NCBI RefSeq assembly: GCF_001294455.1
Contig: NZ_LIKT01000008.1
Span: forward strand, 62,001-126,000
DNA from: Phaeobacter sp. 11ANDIMAR09
Lineage (GTDB): Bacteria; Pseudomonadota; Alphaproteobacteria; Rhodobacterales; Rhodobacteraceae
Direction: 5' to 3'
Length of the DNA stretch: 64,000 nucleotides
Shown: in pieces, positions 8,767-16,795 of the stretch
How positions within the stretch are numbered: position 1 is the stretch's first letter
How the letters are laid out: every line of letters starts with the position of its first letter
Notes under the pieces: model-generated
What the model was told of the DNA's origin: nothing
The model's input: the letters and a program-made list of their open reading frames with translations, nothing else
Databases searched by the model: none
Made by a program: the position numbers and the translations under genes

Positions 8767-9728
8767 TGACCCATGATTGGTGGAAACATCTCCTTTTGAT
8801 CCTCGGCGTGATCGTTGTCATTGCCCCGTTTTACATGATGGTCAGCTACTCCTTTAAGTCGCCAGGAGAAATCGACCGGGGCGAAGGTGGTTTCTTTGGC
8901 CGCCAAGAGATGATGGTTGATGAGCGATGCGTTGTTCGGAGAGATCCAAGCCGAGCCGAAATCACCGCCGCGGCTCCGAGGTTTCCGGGGCAAAATGACA
9001 GGGGCATTCGTGACGCCCTCGTTGCTGAAGCAGAAACCGACTGCTCCATGCGCCCGGTGGTGTTCAACTACACTATGGCCTTCACCGAGGCGCCTCTGCT
9101 GCGCTACTTGATGAATGGCATCATTGTAACCGCATCTATTTTTCTGATCCAGGTCGTGGTGGCCCTGCCAGCGGCCTATGCCTTGGCCAAGCTCAAGTTC
9201 TGGGGGCGAGATGCGGTCTTTGCGCTGGTTCTGTTTTGCCTTTTGATCCCAGTTCACGCGATAGCCCTGCCGCTCTACATCCTGCTGGCCAAGCTGGGAT
9301 TGACCAATACCTATGCTGCATTGGTGGTACCCTGGACGATCTCGGTCTTTGGCATCTTCCTGATGCGCCAGTTCTTTATGACAGTACCTGACGATCTGAT
9401 TGATGCCGCGCGCATGGACGGGATGAGCGAGTTTGCCATTGTCTGGCGAGTGATGCTGCCCACGGCGATCCCGGCACTTCTTGCCTTTGCCATCTTCTCG
9501 ATCGTGGCCCATTGGAACGACTATTTCTGGCCGCGTATTGTCGTCACTGGCAACCGCGACCTGTTCACGCCCCCCCTAGGCTTGCGCGAATTCAAGGGCG
9601 GCGGCGATGGCTCGTTTTTTGGCCCAATGATGGCGACCGCCACCGTCATCGTAACCCCTCTGATCGTGGCCTTTATGCTGGCGCAACGGCGCTTCATCGA
9701 GGGCATCACATTGAGCGGCATGAAATGA
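8766..9728 (+). CDS. ABC transporter permease 2 (UgpE type)
   Basis: A 320-residue partner permease with six predicted spans and the EAA loop DAARMDGMSEFAIVWRVMLP. The start overlaps the upstream stop, indicating translational coupling. Between the first and second spans it has an unusually long loop of about 75 residues (from GEIDRGEGGFFGRQEMM to FTEAPLLRY) with two cysteines, compared with about 30 residues in ordinary UgpE. It forms the channel with permease 1. Confidence 0.9.
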   Translation: MTHDWWKHLLLILGVIVVIAPFYMMVSYSFKSPGEIDRGEGGFFGRQEMMVDERCVVRRDPSRAEITAAAPRFPGQNDRGIRDALVAEAETDCSMRPVVFNYTMAFTEAPLLRYLMNGIIVTASIFLIQVVVALPAAYALAKLKFWGRDAVFALVLFCLLIPVHAIALPLYILLAKLGLTNTYAALVVPWTISVFGIFLMRQFFMTVPDDLIDAARMDGMSEFAIVWRVMLPTAIPALLAFAIFSIVAHWNDYFWPRIVVTGNRDLFTPPLGLREFKGGGDGSFFGPMMATATVIVTPLIVAFMLAQRRFIEGITLSGMK

Positions 9729-9730
9729 TT

Positions 9731-9757
9731 TTGGGGGCACCCTCACAGGTACCCCCA
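9731..9757 (+). promoter_or_regulatory. Hairpin between permease and binding-protein genes
   Basis: TTGGGGGCACC and GGTACCCCCAA form a stem around CTCACA, just after the permease stop. This may process or protect the mRNA so that the binding protein is made in excess. Confidence 0.5.
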
Positions 9758-9838
9758 ACCCGAAATCCCGCAAGGGACAAACCCGGAGCCTCCGTCTGCA
9801 AACAACGGCTCCAAGACCCGGCAAGAGAGGACTATTCC

Positions 9839-11086
9839 ATGAAACTGACCGCCACCGCAATGGCCTTGGCCCTGAGCGCCACCGCCGTTTTCGCCGAAGA
9901 CACCGTAACCATCGAATTTGCCTATCCCTATAGCCATCTGTTTGATGTGACTTACGAAGCGATGATGCCCGCCTTCAAAGAAGCGCACCCAAACATCGAG
10001 GTGAAATTCCGCGCCACATATGAATCCTATGAAGATGGCACCAATACGATCCTGCGCGAAGCCGTATCGGGCAACCTGCCTGATGTGACCATGCAGGGCC
10101 TGAACCGTCAGCAGATCCTTGTCGACAAAGGCATTGCAAAATCTCTGGAGCCCTTCATCGCCAAGGAAGCGGATTTTGCCAAAGAAGGCTATCATGATGC
10201 CATGTTGTCCCTGTCTACCTTTGACGGCAACGTACACGGGCTGCCATTCTCAGTTTCCCTGCCGGTTGGCTATTACAACATGGATGTACTTAGCGCGGGT
10301 GGCATCGACGCCCTGCCAACCACTTGGGACGAGGTGATCTCTGCCTGCGAAACCATGAAGGCCAATGGCGTTGAGAACCCCATCTTCTGGGGTTGGAACA
10401 TCACTGGCAACTGGTTCATGCAGGCCCTGATGTGGTCCCAGGACAAAGCGATTGTCGACAACGGGCACGTGACCGTCGACAGCCCCGAAGCCCTCGCTGC
10501 CATGGAGCAGATGCAAGAGATCTTCACCAAATGTGAAATGCAGAACCTTGAGTGGAAAGCGGCACTTGCTTCTTTCTCCGCCGGTGACATCGGCATGATG
10601 TTCTGGTCGACCTCCGCTCTGGGCGCGGTTGAGCGTTCGCAGGGTGATTTTGAACTGGTCACAGGGCCTTTCCCAGGCATGGGCGAAACACCCAAAGGCC
10701 TGCCCGCCGGTGGCAACGCCGCCTTGCTGACCTCCACTTCGGACGACCCCAAGGTGCAAGAGGCAGCATGGGCCTGGCTCAAGTTCATCACCTCGGGGGA
10801 CGGCGCTGCGGAAGTGGCAAAGACCACTGGTTACATGCCGCCGAACAAGGCTGCAAACGAAGTGATCCTAGCAGATTTCTACGACCAGAACCCAAACAAG
10901 CAGACTGCCGTTGATCAGCTGCCACTGCTGCGCGACTGGCTGGCCTATCCGGGCGACAACGGTCTGGCGATCACCCAGGTGATCTACGACGGGATCGAGC
11001 GCATTGTCACGGGCGACGCCACCGACATGAAAGTGCTTCAACAGGAACTGGTTGAAGAAGTCGCTGACCTGCTGCCAAACGGCTAG
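9839..11086 (+). CDS. ABC transporter substrate-binding protein (UgpB-like)
   Basis: A 415-residue extracellular solute-binding protein of family 1. The signal peptide MKLTATAMALALSATAVFA is followed by mature EDTVTIEFAYPYSHLF. The ATG at 9839 follows an AGAGAGG ribosome site, so the long open frame upstream, which overlaps the permease gene, is not part of the protein. It captures the ligand in the periplasm. The operon order ATPase, permease, permease, binding protein, phosphodiesterase suggests glycerol-3-phosphate or a glycerophosphodiester, but a sugar cannot be excluded from the sequence. Confidence 0.9.
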   Translation: MKLTATAMALALSATAVFAEDTVTIEFAYPYSHLFDVTYEAMMPAFKEAHPNIEVKFRATYESYEDGTNTILREAVSGNLPDVTMQGLNRQQILVDKGIAKSLEPFIAKEADFAKEGYHDAMLSLSTFDGNVHGLPFSVSLPVGYYNMDVLSAGGIDALPTTWDEVISACETMKANGVENPIFWGWNITGNWFMQALMWSQDKAIVDNGHVTVDSPEALAAMEQMQEIFTKCEMQNLEWKAALASFSAGDIGMMFWSTSALGAVERSQGDFELVTGPFPGMGETPKGLPAGGNAALLTSTSDDPKVQEAAWAWLKFITSGDGAAEVAKTTGYMPPNKAANEVILADFYDQNPNKQTAVDQLPLLRDWLAYPGDNGLAITQVIYDGIERIVTGDATDMKVLQQELVEEVADLLPNG

Positions 11087-11098
11087 ACCTTTTTACTT

Positions 11099-11126
11099 CG
11101 GCCGCGTGGAATTGCCCGCGCGGCCG
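11099..11126 (+). terminator. GC-rich hairpin after the binding-protein gene
   Basis: CGGCCGCG and CGCGGCCG form an 8-bp stem shortly after the stop codon and before the phosphoesterase gene. There is no strong T run, so it is more likely a partial terminator or mRNA stabiliser than a full stop. Confidence 0.5.
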
Positions 11127-11148
11127 CATTTCCTTTGGACAGAAACAC

Positions 11149-11967
11149 ATGAAAATCATCCACATTTCGGACATTCACCTGACAGTTCCCGGCGAAGAGA
11201 TGGGCGGATTGGACCCCCATGCGCGTTTTGAACAGGCGCTGGCGGATATCGCCACCCATCATGCTGATGCAGCGCGTATCATCATAACTGGTGATCTGAC
11301 CCATTGGGGTGAACAGGCGGCCTATGAAGCGCTGCAACAGGCAATCGCAGGTCAGCAAACACCAGTGCGACTGATGATCGGAAATCACGACAATCGCAGA
11401 GCATTCCTCTCCGTTTTTAAGGATCATCCCACTGATACGGCTGGGTTTGTAAATCACGCTGAAACTCTTGATGACGTGCGCTTCATCTACCTCGATAGTG
11501 TTGGGGAACAAACCCACGCGGGCCATTTTTGCGAAACGCGTCGCGCATGGTTACAAAACGAACTTGTTCGCTGCGACCGTGCCCGTATCTTTCTGCATCA
11601 CAATCCGATGCTGTTGAACCTCCCAGCAGTAGACAAAATTGCCCTGGTTGAAGAAGACCGCGGCCCTTTCCGTGACCTGATCCAGGATCACGCAGCCAAG
11701 TTAGACTATGTCCACTTCGGCCATGTGCATGCCCCGATCCACGGGAGTTTTGCCGGGGTTCAATTTGCCAGCGTACCTTCGACCGGCAACCAGTCCATCC
11801 CGGATTTCAACGAAGCGGAATTGCTAAAGGGCGCTCCCATGGCTCCGTCTTACTTTGTGTTGCTCATTGACGGGGCGGACACATCGATCCATCAAATGCC
11901 GTTTGCCTGGGAAGGCCCGATTGCGGCCACTGGCACCGGTTGGGAGGACTGGGCCAAGCCGGGCTAG
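11149..11967 (+). CDS. Metallophosphoesterase (GpdQ/CpdA-like phosphodiesterase)
   Basis: A 272-residue calcineurin-like phosphoesterase. The dinuclear metal-site motifs are in order: D8-x-H10 in ISDIHL, GDLTHWG with D49, GNHDNR with N79-H80, LHHNP and GHVHAPIHG. These match the class III cyclic-nucleotide phosphodiesterase/GpdQ group, which also hydrolyses glycerophosphodiesters. No signal peptide is seen, so it should act in the cytoplasm. Its position after a UGP-like importer supports a role in cleaving the imported phosphodiester to release glycerol 3-phosphate and a head group. That substrate is inference. Confidence 0.85.
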   Translation: MKIIHISDIHLTVPGEEMGGLDPHARFEQALADIATHHADAARIIITGDLTHWGEQAAYEALQQAIAGQQTPVRLMIGNHDNRRAFLSVFKDHPTDTAGFVNHAETLDDVRFIYLDSVGEQTHAGHFCETRRAWLQNELVRCDRARIFLHHNPMLLNLPAVDKIALVEEDRGPFRDLIQDHAAKLDYVHFGHVHAPIHGSFAGVQFASVPSTGNQSIPDFNEAELLKGAPMAPSYFVLLIDGADTSIHQMPFAWEGPIAATGTGWEDWAKPG

Positions 11968-12177
11968 GCAGCACAATTGTCAGGATCTCTATCTGCGCAA
12001 TCTACGTCACTGGCGATTGGAACGCATCTTCCTTCATAGCGAGGATTGCTCCTTCTAGCTAGTGCAGGTTCTTAAGTTCTTAGTTGTTGTCTTCTGGGCC
12101 TGTTCTGAAACAAGTACCTTGCGGACACCCACTTGGTTTGGACTTACCACGCAAAAGTTCCGGTCTCTCAGTTCATG
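11968..12177. other. Intergenic, no gene
   Basis: Left edge of a 1.36-kb gene-free stretch. Nothing recognisable before the IS3 remnant. Confidence 0.4.
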
Positions 12178-12290
12178 TTAGGCAGCCTGTCTCTCGAAAG
12201 CCAAGGGACTTTTCCCGCCAAGGGATGAATGTCGTCTCCGCGGGTTGTAGAACCCATGTGTGGATGCCCCTTTCAACGCAAGAAGTTTTT
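12178..12290 (-). pseudogene. IS3-family transposase, C-terminal remnant
   Basis: Reading the minus strand, the frame ending at TAA 12178 gives GFYNPRRRHSSLGGKSPLAF followed by ERQAA. This is the unmistakable C-terminus of the IS3-family ORFB transposase (FYN.RRRHS.LG..SP..FE). Only about 35 residues remain in frame and the rest is missing, so the element is dead. Confidence 0.75.
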
Positions 12291-12544
12291 CAGATTACTT
12301 GGAACAAGTGATCAGCGCAGTCGTGTGTCTGGCCTGTACATGCAGCTTTCACTCACTGCTGGCCTGTATGGCGTCCGTGGATTGGGTCCAAATCGTTGAT
12401 GCGAGCACGTGGCTCCTGGCTTCTATCTGGTTTTCCCACCCCCGTCTTATGACCGTTGTTCCTTACTTTCCTTCGCCCTTCTCACATTGCAGCTTTACTC
12501 CAACGCATGGTGCAAAGCTTATGTAGCCAGCGTTGGAATTCGAT

Positions 12545-12860
12545 AGTTCTCTTTTGTGGTTGTTAACGCCCAAACAGTACGGGCAAGCTTGTTTGCCAGT
12601 GCAGTCGCCACCAGCATGCGAGGCTTGCGCACCAGCATCTTGGCAAGCCGTGATCCAGGTAGTGGACCTTTCCGGATGGCCCAACGGATGACGGCCATTG
12701 CGCCTGTGATTAGAAATCGTCATATATCGCGCTGTCCCATTTTTGAGGTTCAACTTAGGATTTGTCGCCCACCGGTCGACTTCTGCCTTGGTACAAGTCC
12801 GCACCAAGCTGCAAACTCACGCCCATTAGAAAACTCGGGACATGGTCGATCCTGGTCTCA
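12545..12860 (-). pseudogene. IS110-family transposase, C-terminal remnant
   Basis: On the minus strand, frame reading gives FSNGREFAAWCGLVPRQ, then STGGRQILS, an in-frame stop, and TSKMGQRDI. After another stop come RFLITGAMAVIRWAIRKG, SRLAKMLVRKPRMLVATAL and ANKLARTVWALT. This is the transposase_20 domain and tail of IS110/IS1111 transposases. At least two stop codons interrupt it and the DEDD N-terminal domain is absent, so it is a pseudogene. Confidence 0.8.
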
Positions 12861-12922
12861 CCACCATGACCAAGCTCATCTCGAAAACGAGGGCCTCGCT
12901 GCCAGAGCCCTAAGAGTTCGAT

Positions 12923-13261
12923 TTGACCGCGGTTCCAGAGATCCGGGAGCGATTACTTGCTATATGGCCTCAGAACGCCGTGAGCCCAGTCCTTCTTGCC
13001 AAGCGCAGCAGAGGCCTCCCCAATACGACAAGCGGGTGGAACCAGACCGGGAAGCGAATGCGCAAATTGGCAAAGGTGCCGGAAGAGATCATGATGATGG
13101 ACATCAGAGCAGGTGCAGTTACTGAGGCAAAATCCCTTGGCGTCAGTGAACACGAATTCCGCGATACAGCCCAGCACTTGCAATCTCAGACTACAAATCG
13201 CTGCTCCCGGCACAGGTCTGACAACGCAAACAGAGTGGTACGACTCAGAAACTCAGGGTAA
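12923..13261 (+). pseudogene. Phage-type integrase, C-terminal remnant
   Basis: A plus-strand frame with GLPNTTSGWNQTGKRMRKLA, MMMDIRAGAVTEAKSLGVSE and a degenerate tail ending in RVVRLRNSG. It resembles the C-terminal catalytic part of roseobacter tyrosine integrases, in which a D-x-RAG-x-TEA stretch precedes the His/Tyr box. The catalytic Tyr box is not clear and the N-terminal half is missing. It points at the 3' end of tRNA-His about 70 bp away, the expected place for an integrase of a tRNA-targeting element. Confidence 0.55.
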
Positions 13262-13328
13262 TTCGGATCATACTTTCCGAAAACATGTTCCGAAACAATT
13301 TTTGAAAACCGGTAAGTCTTTGATTTGG

Positions 13329-13405
13329 TGGTACCACCTCCCCGGCTCGAACGGGGGACCTCCTGATCCACAATCAGGCGCTCTAACCTACTGAGCTAAG
13401 GCGGC
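13329..13405 (-). tRNA. tRNA-His (GTG)
   Basis: Full cloverleaf of 77 nt with encoded CCA. The acceptor GCCGCCT pairs with AGGTGGT, the D arm is GCTCAGTAGGTTAGAGC, and the anticodon stem CCTGA/TCAGG encloses TTGTGGA with anticodon GTG. The T arm is CCCCGTTCGAGCCGGGG. The discriminator is A73 and the base before position 1 is T, so the usual G-1:C73 pair of tRNA-His is absent, as known for a group of alphaproteobacteria. Confidence 0.95.
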
Positions 13406-13414
13406 ACTGCGGGC

Positions 13415-13443
13415 GATTTAGCCTAGAGAAAACCGAAGCGCAA
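13415..13443 (-). promoter_or_regulatory. Promoter of tRNA-His
   Basis: On the minus strand TTGCGC, 17 nt, TAAATC, then 9 nt to the mature tRNA 5' end. The same geometry precedes both tRNA-Glu genes in this window, which supports it. Confidence 0.65.
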
Positions 13444-13448
13444 GAGCT

Positions 13449-13931
13449 TTATAGCACAACTTTCCAGCTTTGTTCGATCAAATCCTGCCCAAAGGAGTGA
13501 ACCGGCTTGCTGGAAACCAATTGCCAGCCAAAAGCCACATAAAGCGCACAGGCCGCAGTATGGCTTTCATGGGTCCAGAGCCGCATATCGCGGTAGCCAG
13601 AGCTGCGGGCGAAGGACATACATTGACGCATCAGTTTCTTGCCCAACCCCTGCCCACGAGCTTCGGGTGTCAGCAAAAACAGGCGTAATTTTGCTGTGGT
13701 TTCACTTTGGCGCACACAGAAGATCGAGCCCAGACGCTCGACACCGCGATGAGCAATCCAGCCCTGTTCACAATGGGGATCATGGGTTTCGCAGAAATCC
13801 TGCAGAATCTGTGCAACCAGCGGCCCAAAACTGTCATCAAAGCCTTCGTCGCGCGCATAGAGATCCTGGTGGCGGGCAACCAACCATTGGCAATCTGATG
13901 GTTCGAATCGGCGTAGAGCTACAGGGTCCAT
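13449..13931 (-). CDS. GNAT-family N-acetyltransferase
   Basis: A 160-residue protein with the GNAT acetyl-CoA-binding motif LLTPEARGQGLGKKLMRQC (the R-x-x-G-x-G/A loop) and the C-terminal motif B-like ALYVAFGWQ. Length is normal for a single-domain GNAT enzyme. It is upstream of tRNA-His on the same strand and is not clearly part of an operon. The acceptor substrate cannot be predicted. Confidence 0.85.
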   Translation of the reverse strand: MDPVALRRFEPSDCQWLVARHQDLYARDEGFDDSFGPLVAQILQDFCETHDPHCEQGWIAHRGVERLGSIFCVRQSETTAKLRLFLLTPEARGQGLGKKLMRQCMSFARSSGYRDMRLWTHESHTAACALYVAFGWQLVSSKPVHSFGQDLIEQSWKVVL

Positions 13932-14019
13932 AGCCCATCAAACCCCAGAGCAGCTTGCCTTTCAACCCAGTGCAGGCTAGCACCAAAGACTGGCACTAGA
14001 TCTGCGGCAGGAGTAGAAA

Positions 14020-14208
14020 ATGGGTATCAATACCGAACGCGATATCGAAGCAAACATCCAAATCGGCCCCACCGATCACGGCATGGTTCGGCTCTTTATC
14101 GAAGCCGACGGCATCGAGATTCCGATGGATTTTGAGCCCGAAGAAGCCGAAGAAATCGCGGATGAGATGCGCGCTGCCGCCCAGGCTGCCCGCCTCGTCA
14201 AAGGCTGA
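14020..14208 (+). CDS. Small conserved acidic protein (DUF6324-like)
   Basis: A 62-residue protein, MGINTERDIEANIQIGPTDH onwards, rich in Glu (FEPEEAEEIADEM). The start has a GGCAGGAG ribosome site. I recall near-identical small proteins in many Rhodobacterales, annotated as a domain of unknown function (DUF6324). No function can be assigned. It is convergent with mmcB. Confidence 0.7.
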   Translation: MGINTERDIEANIQIGPTDHGMVRLFIEADGIEIPMDFEPEEAEEIADEMRAAAQAARLVKG

Positions 14209-14234
14209 AACAGCCTGTCATTCGCCGGTCCAGC

Positions 14235-14744
14235 CTAGGGCAGAGGCGCAGCAAAGAGTTGCCCGTTCCGACCGGGACGCGGATCACGCAAGGATTGCAG
14301 CCTCCGGGCTGCATCCATGGCAAATTTTTGGGTCAGCTTCTTGCGCCGAGGGGCAGCCAACCGATCTTCTGGCGCCATGCGCACCAGCTCGGCATCGTAG
14401 TCATCGGCCATAATCAACCCGGTGCCTTGGGGCAGCACTTCAACCGGGAAATCCGGGCTCACAGCCCAAAAATACCGGTCACACCAGTCCAGATAGCCCT
14501 GCCATTTGGTGTCAGACTGAAAATCCTCACGACTGGATTTGCATTCCACCACCCAGAGCTCCCCTTTGGGCCCCAGGCCCAAGACATCCACCCGCAGCCC
14601 GCGCGTTGGCACAAATTCCTCGAGTGTGACAAAGCCCAGCGTGTGCAGGTGACGCGACACACCTCGGGCCAGGCGCTGCCCTGGCTGGAGCCGCGCCTTG
14701 GAAGGGCCAGTGGGGTGGCCAGTGGATCGGGTGGAGTACATCAT
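14235..14744 (-). CDS. mmcB: MmcB-family DNA repair protein (putative endonuclease)
   Basis: About 169 residues from MMYSTRST. The fold is a PD-(D/E)XK-like nuclease: GLRVDVLGLG with an Asp, then ELWVVECKSSREDF with the E-x-K catalytic pair, then KWQGYLDWCDRYFWAV. This matches Caulobacter MmcB, a damage-inducible repair factor. The frame is open for another 112 codons upstream, but that part lacks family similarity and ribosome sites, so I start at the Met pair at 14741-14744. A single-gene unit. Confidence 0.82.
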   Translation of the reverse strand: MMYSTRSTGHPTGPSKARLQPGQRLARGVSRHLHTLGFVTLEEFVPTRGLRVDVLGLGPKGELWVVECKSSREDFQSDTKWQGYLDWCDRYFWAVSPDFPVEVLPQGTGLIMADDYDAELVRMAPEDRLAAPRRKKLTQKFAMDAARRLQSLRDPRPGRNGQLFAAPLP

Positions 14745-15096
14745 GAAAGTACCGTGAACAATTAGGGAACAAAAATCAAGTCCTCTGCATCTGTCACGGC
14801 AGCATACCCTTTGGGGGCACTGATAGACTGGTAACTCCCGGGCCTTACCAGCCGCAAAACACCCCCGCACCAAAACCAGTGCCTCTTGCGTTGCGGGCAT
14901 CCGGGCACTACCTAGGAGGCGTGGCGGGTTCTGCCCTTTCAGTGACCGGCAGCATTCCAGTGGCCTTAAGCAATTCCACGGGAGCTGGCTCTGTTCGGAT
15001 CCTGGTCCGTTTATCTGGCGCCCACCTGTACATACAGGTCCCCGGGAATCAAAACCGCACGTCCGCGGTGGTCCCGCCACACTTGCCCACTGCGGG
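14745..15096. other. Intergenic, nothing recognised
   Basis: The gene-free stretch upstream of mmcB continues to 15215. Apart from the hairpin at 15097-15155, I see no gene, RNA or repeat. Confidence 0.5.
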
Positions 15097-15155
15097 CCTT
15101 TACATATGAAAACCGCGAACTCTGTTCAGAGCGCGCGGTTTTTCACATGTAAAGG
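15097..15155. terminator. Long bidirectional hairpin
   Basis: CCTTTACATATGAAAACCGCG (15097-15117) pairs with CGCGGTTTTTCACATGTAAAGG (15134-15155), with one bulged T and one further mismatch. The loop contains a second perfect stem, CTCTG/CAGAG. The GC core flanked by A and T runs has the form of a bidirectional intrinsic terminator, about 60 bp after the stop of the membrane-protein gene at 15216. The extended outer arms are longer than a terminator needs. Confidence 0.7.
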
Positions 15156-15215
15156 GTGCCGACTAGTCTGAAGCCAAGGTTTTAGCCCCAACGATGTGCA
15201 GGCAATCACCTAGAC

Positions 15216-15545
15216 TTAGCGGCGTTTGCTCAGCTGACGCTTTTGCCCAGAGGGCGCTTCGGCCCGGACAGGGGCTGGTTCAAAATGATGGGCAACCGGC
15301 GTACCACCACGCGGACCCTCATCCTTTTTGGCCATCGCCATGATGACCCAGGCAAACTGAACCCCGGCAAAAACGATGCCATTCATGAACCACAACAGGA
15401 ACACAGCCAGCACCCCATCGCTGGATTGGCTGATCAGCCCCCATAGGTTCATCACATTGAACCACAGCAGCATGGCGACAAAACCAGCGGCGATGCAAAA
15501 TCCGATGATAACATTCTTGATGTAGAGTTTTACCAGCTTGGGCAT
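15216..15545 (-). CDS. Hypothetical membrane protein, two spans
   Basis: A 109-residue protein starting MPKLVKLYIKNVIIG at ATG 15545, with GAGG 7 nt upstream. Two hydrophobic segments (about 11-30 and 45-70) are followed by a charged cytoplasmic tail rich in Pro, Arg and Lys. I do not recognise a family. It follows nusB on the same strand but is separated from it by a strong terminator, so it has its own promoter. Confidence 0.65.
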   Translation of the reverse strand: MPKLVKLYIKNVIIGFCIAAGFVAMLLWFNVMNLWGLISQSSDGVLAVFLLWFMNGIVFAGVQFAWVIMAMAKKDEGPRGGTPVAHHFEPAPVRAEAPSGQKRQLSKRR

Positions 15546-15693
15546 GACGACCTCATCTCTGTTACCCATAAAGACTAGCACTCAAGCCAGCGAGGTCCAG
15601 CATTCGCAGCACAGAAACCCCGCCTTCCGGCAGAAATAGTGTCGCACCCTAGGCCAGGCACGTGCTGGAGGCGCAGGGCAATTGGGAAGAAAG

Positions 15694-15725
15694 AAAAAGC
15701 GCGCCCGGGTAAAGGCGCGCTTTAA
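15694..15725 (-). terminator. Intrinsic terminator after nusB
   Basis: AAAGCGCGCC and GGCGCGCTTT form a perfect 10-bp stem with an 8-nt loop, about 40 bp after the nusB stop, with an A run on the plus strand giving the T tail. It ends the riboflavin operon. Confidence 0.85.
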
Positions 15726-15762
15726 ATCATCACGAATCACAGCTGCCGCAGCAGAAGCAGGA

Positions 15763-16245
15763 TCAAAAGGCTTCTGGCTTGGCCTCGCGTGCCATGTGGT
15801 CGAGCACCGCATTGACGAACTTTGGTTCCTTGCCTTCGGGGAAGAAGGCGCGCGCGATATCGACAAACTCGTTGATCACCACCTTTGGTGGCGTATTGGA
15901 CTGAGTGAACTCAGCCCCGGCTGCGCGAAACAGCGCCCGCAGCGTCGGGTCGATGCGATCGATGGGCCATTTAGCCACCAGGCCCCGGTCGGTCATCTGA
16001 TCGATCTTGGCCTGAAAGTTCACCGCATCTTTCAACAGCTTGCGGAACAGACCGGTGTCGCCCTCGGCCATTTCAGCGTCCTCATACACAGCGCCAAAGC
16101 GATGGTTTTCAAATTCAGCAATCACCTTGTCAAAGGTCAGATCGCTGTGCTCCATCTGAAACAACGCCTGCACGGCATAGAGCCGGGCGGCGGATTTCAT
16201 CTGGGTTTTGCCATTGCCCTTGGGGGCGCTGTCCGAATGGGTCAT
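15763..16245 (-). CDS. nusB: Transcription antitermination factor NusB
   Basis: A 160-residue all-helical RNA-binding protein. The N-terminal ARLYAVQALFQMEHSD and C-terminal PPKVVINEFVDIARAF...KFVNAVLDHMA are NusB signatures. NusB binds BoxA RNA with NusE (ribosomal S10) to allow rRNA antitermination. The start overlaps the ribH stop by 4 bp (ATGA), the classical ribH-nusB coupling in proteobacteria. Confidence 0.96.
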   Translation of the reverse strand: MTHSDSAPKGNGKTQMKSAARLYAVQALFQMEHSDLTFDKVIAEFENHRFGAVYEDAEMAEGDTGLFRKLLKDAVNFQAKIDQMTDRGLVAKWPIDRIDPTLRALFRAAGAEFTQSNTPPKVVINEFVDIARAFFPEGKEPKFVNAVLDHMAREAKPEAF

Positions 16246-16793
16246 GCTGTGCGGGGTCCGTTTTCTGTGCCAGCCAGCTGAATGGCTTCGGAAGGCGCCT
16301 TAAAGCCGACTCCCTTGGTCTGGGCGCCCCACTTACGCGTCAGCGCGATAAGATGCAAGGCCGCAGCCGCAGCGCCACCGCCCTTGTTTTGATCTTCCGG
16401 GTCAGCGCGCACCTCGGCCTGTTTGCGGTTCTCAACCGTCAGGATACCGTTGCCAATGCAAAGCCCCTGCAGGCCCAGCAATTGGATGGCGCGACTGCTA
16501 TCATTGCAGACGGTGTCGTAATGGGTGGTTTCCCCGCGAATGACGCAGCCTAGGGCCACAAAGCCATCAAAGTTGGAGCTGCGATCCGCAATGGCAATCG
16601 CCGTAGGGATCTCCAGGGCGCCGGGCACTTCGACGACTTCATAAGAACCACCTGCGGCCTCGATCTCGGCCTTTGCCCCGGCCAGCATATTATCTGCGAT
16701 ATCTTTGTAATAGGGCGACATCACAATGGCGAGTTTCACGGGCTTGTCGAATTCAGCGCGCGGCATGATGTAGTGCTGTTCGTGTCCAGCCAT
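16242..16793 (-). CDS. ribH: 6,7-dimethyl-8-ribityllumazine synthase
   Basis: A 183-residue lumazine synthase that condenses the pentose-derived dihydroxybutanone phosphate with the pyrimidine intermediate of riboflavin synthesis. Family motifs are VEVPGALEIP, ALGCVIRGETTHYD with the catalytic His, and NGILTVEN. ATG 16793 is chosen over a TTG 6 nt upstream because AAGGAG lies 8 nt before it. It starts 2 bp after the ribB stop and overlaps nusB. Confidence 0.96.
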   Translation of the reverse strand: MAGHEQHYIMPRAEFDKPVKLAIVMSPYYKDIADNMLAGAKAEIEAAGGSYEVVEVPGALEIPTAIAIADRSSNFDGFVALGCVIRGETTHYDTVCNDSSRAIQLLGLQGLCIGNGILTVENRKQAEVRADPEDQNKGGGAAAAALHLIALTRKWGAQTKGVGFKAPSEAIQLAGTENGPRTA

Positions 16794-16795
16794 AT

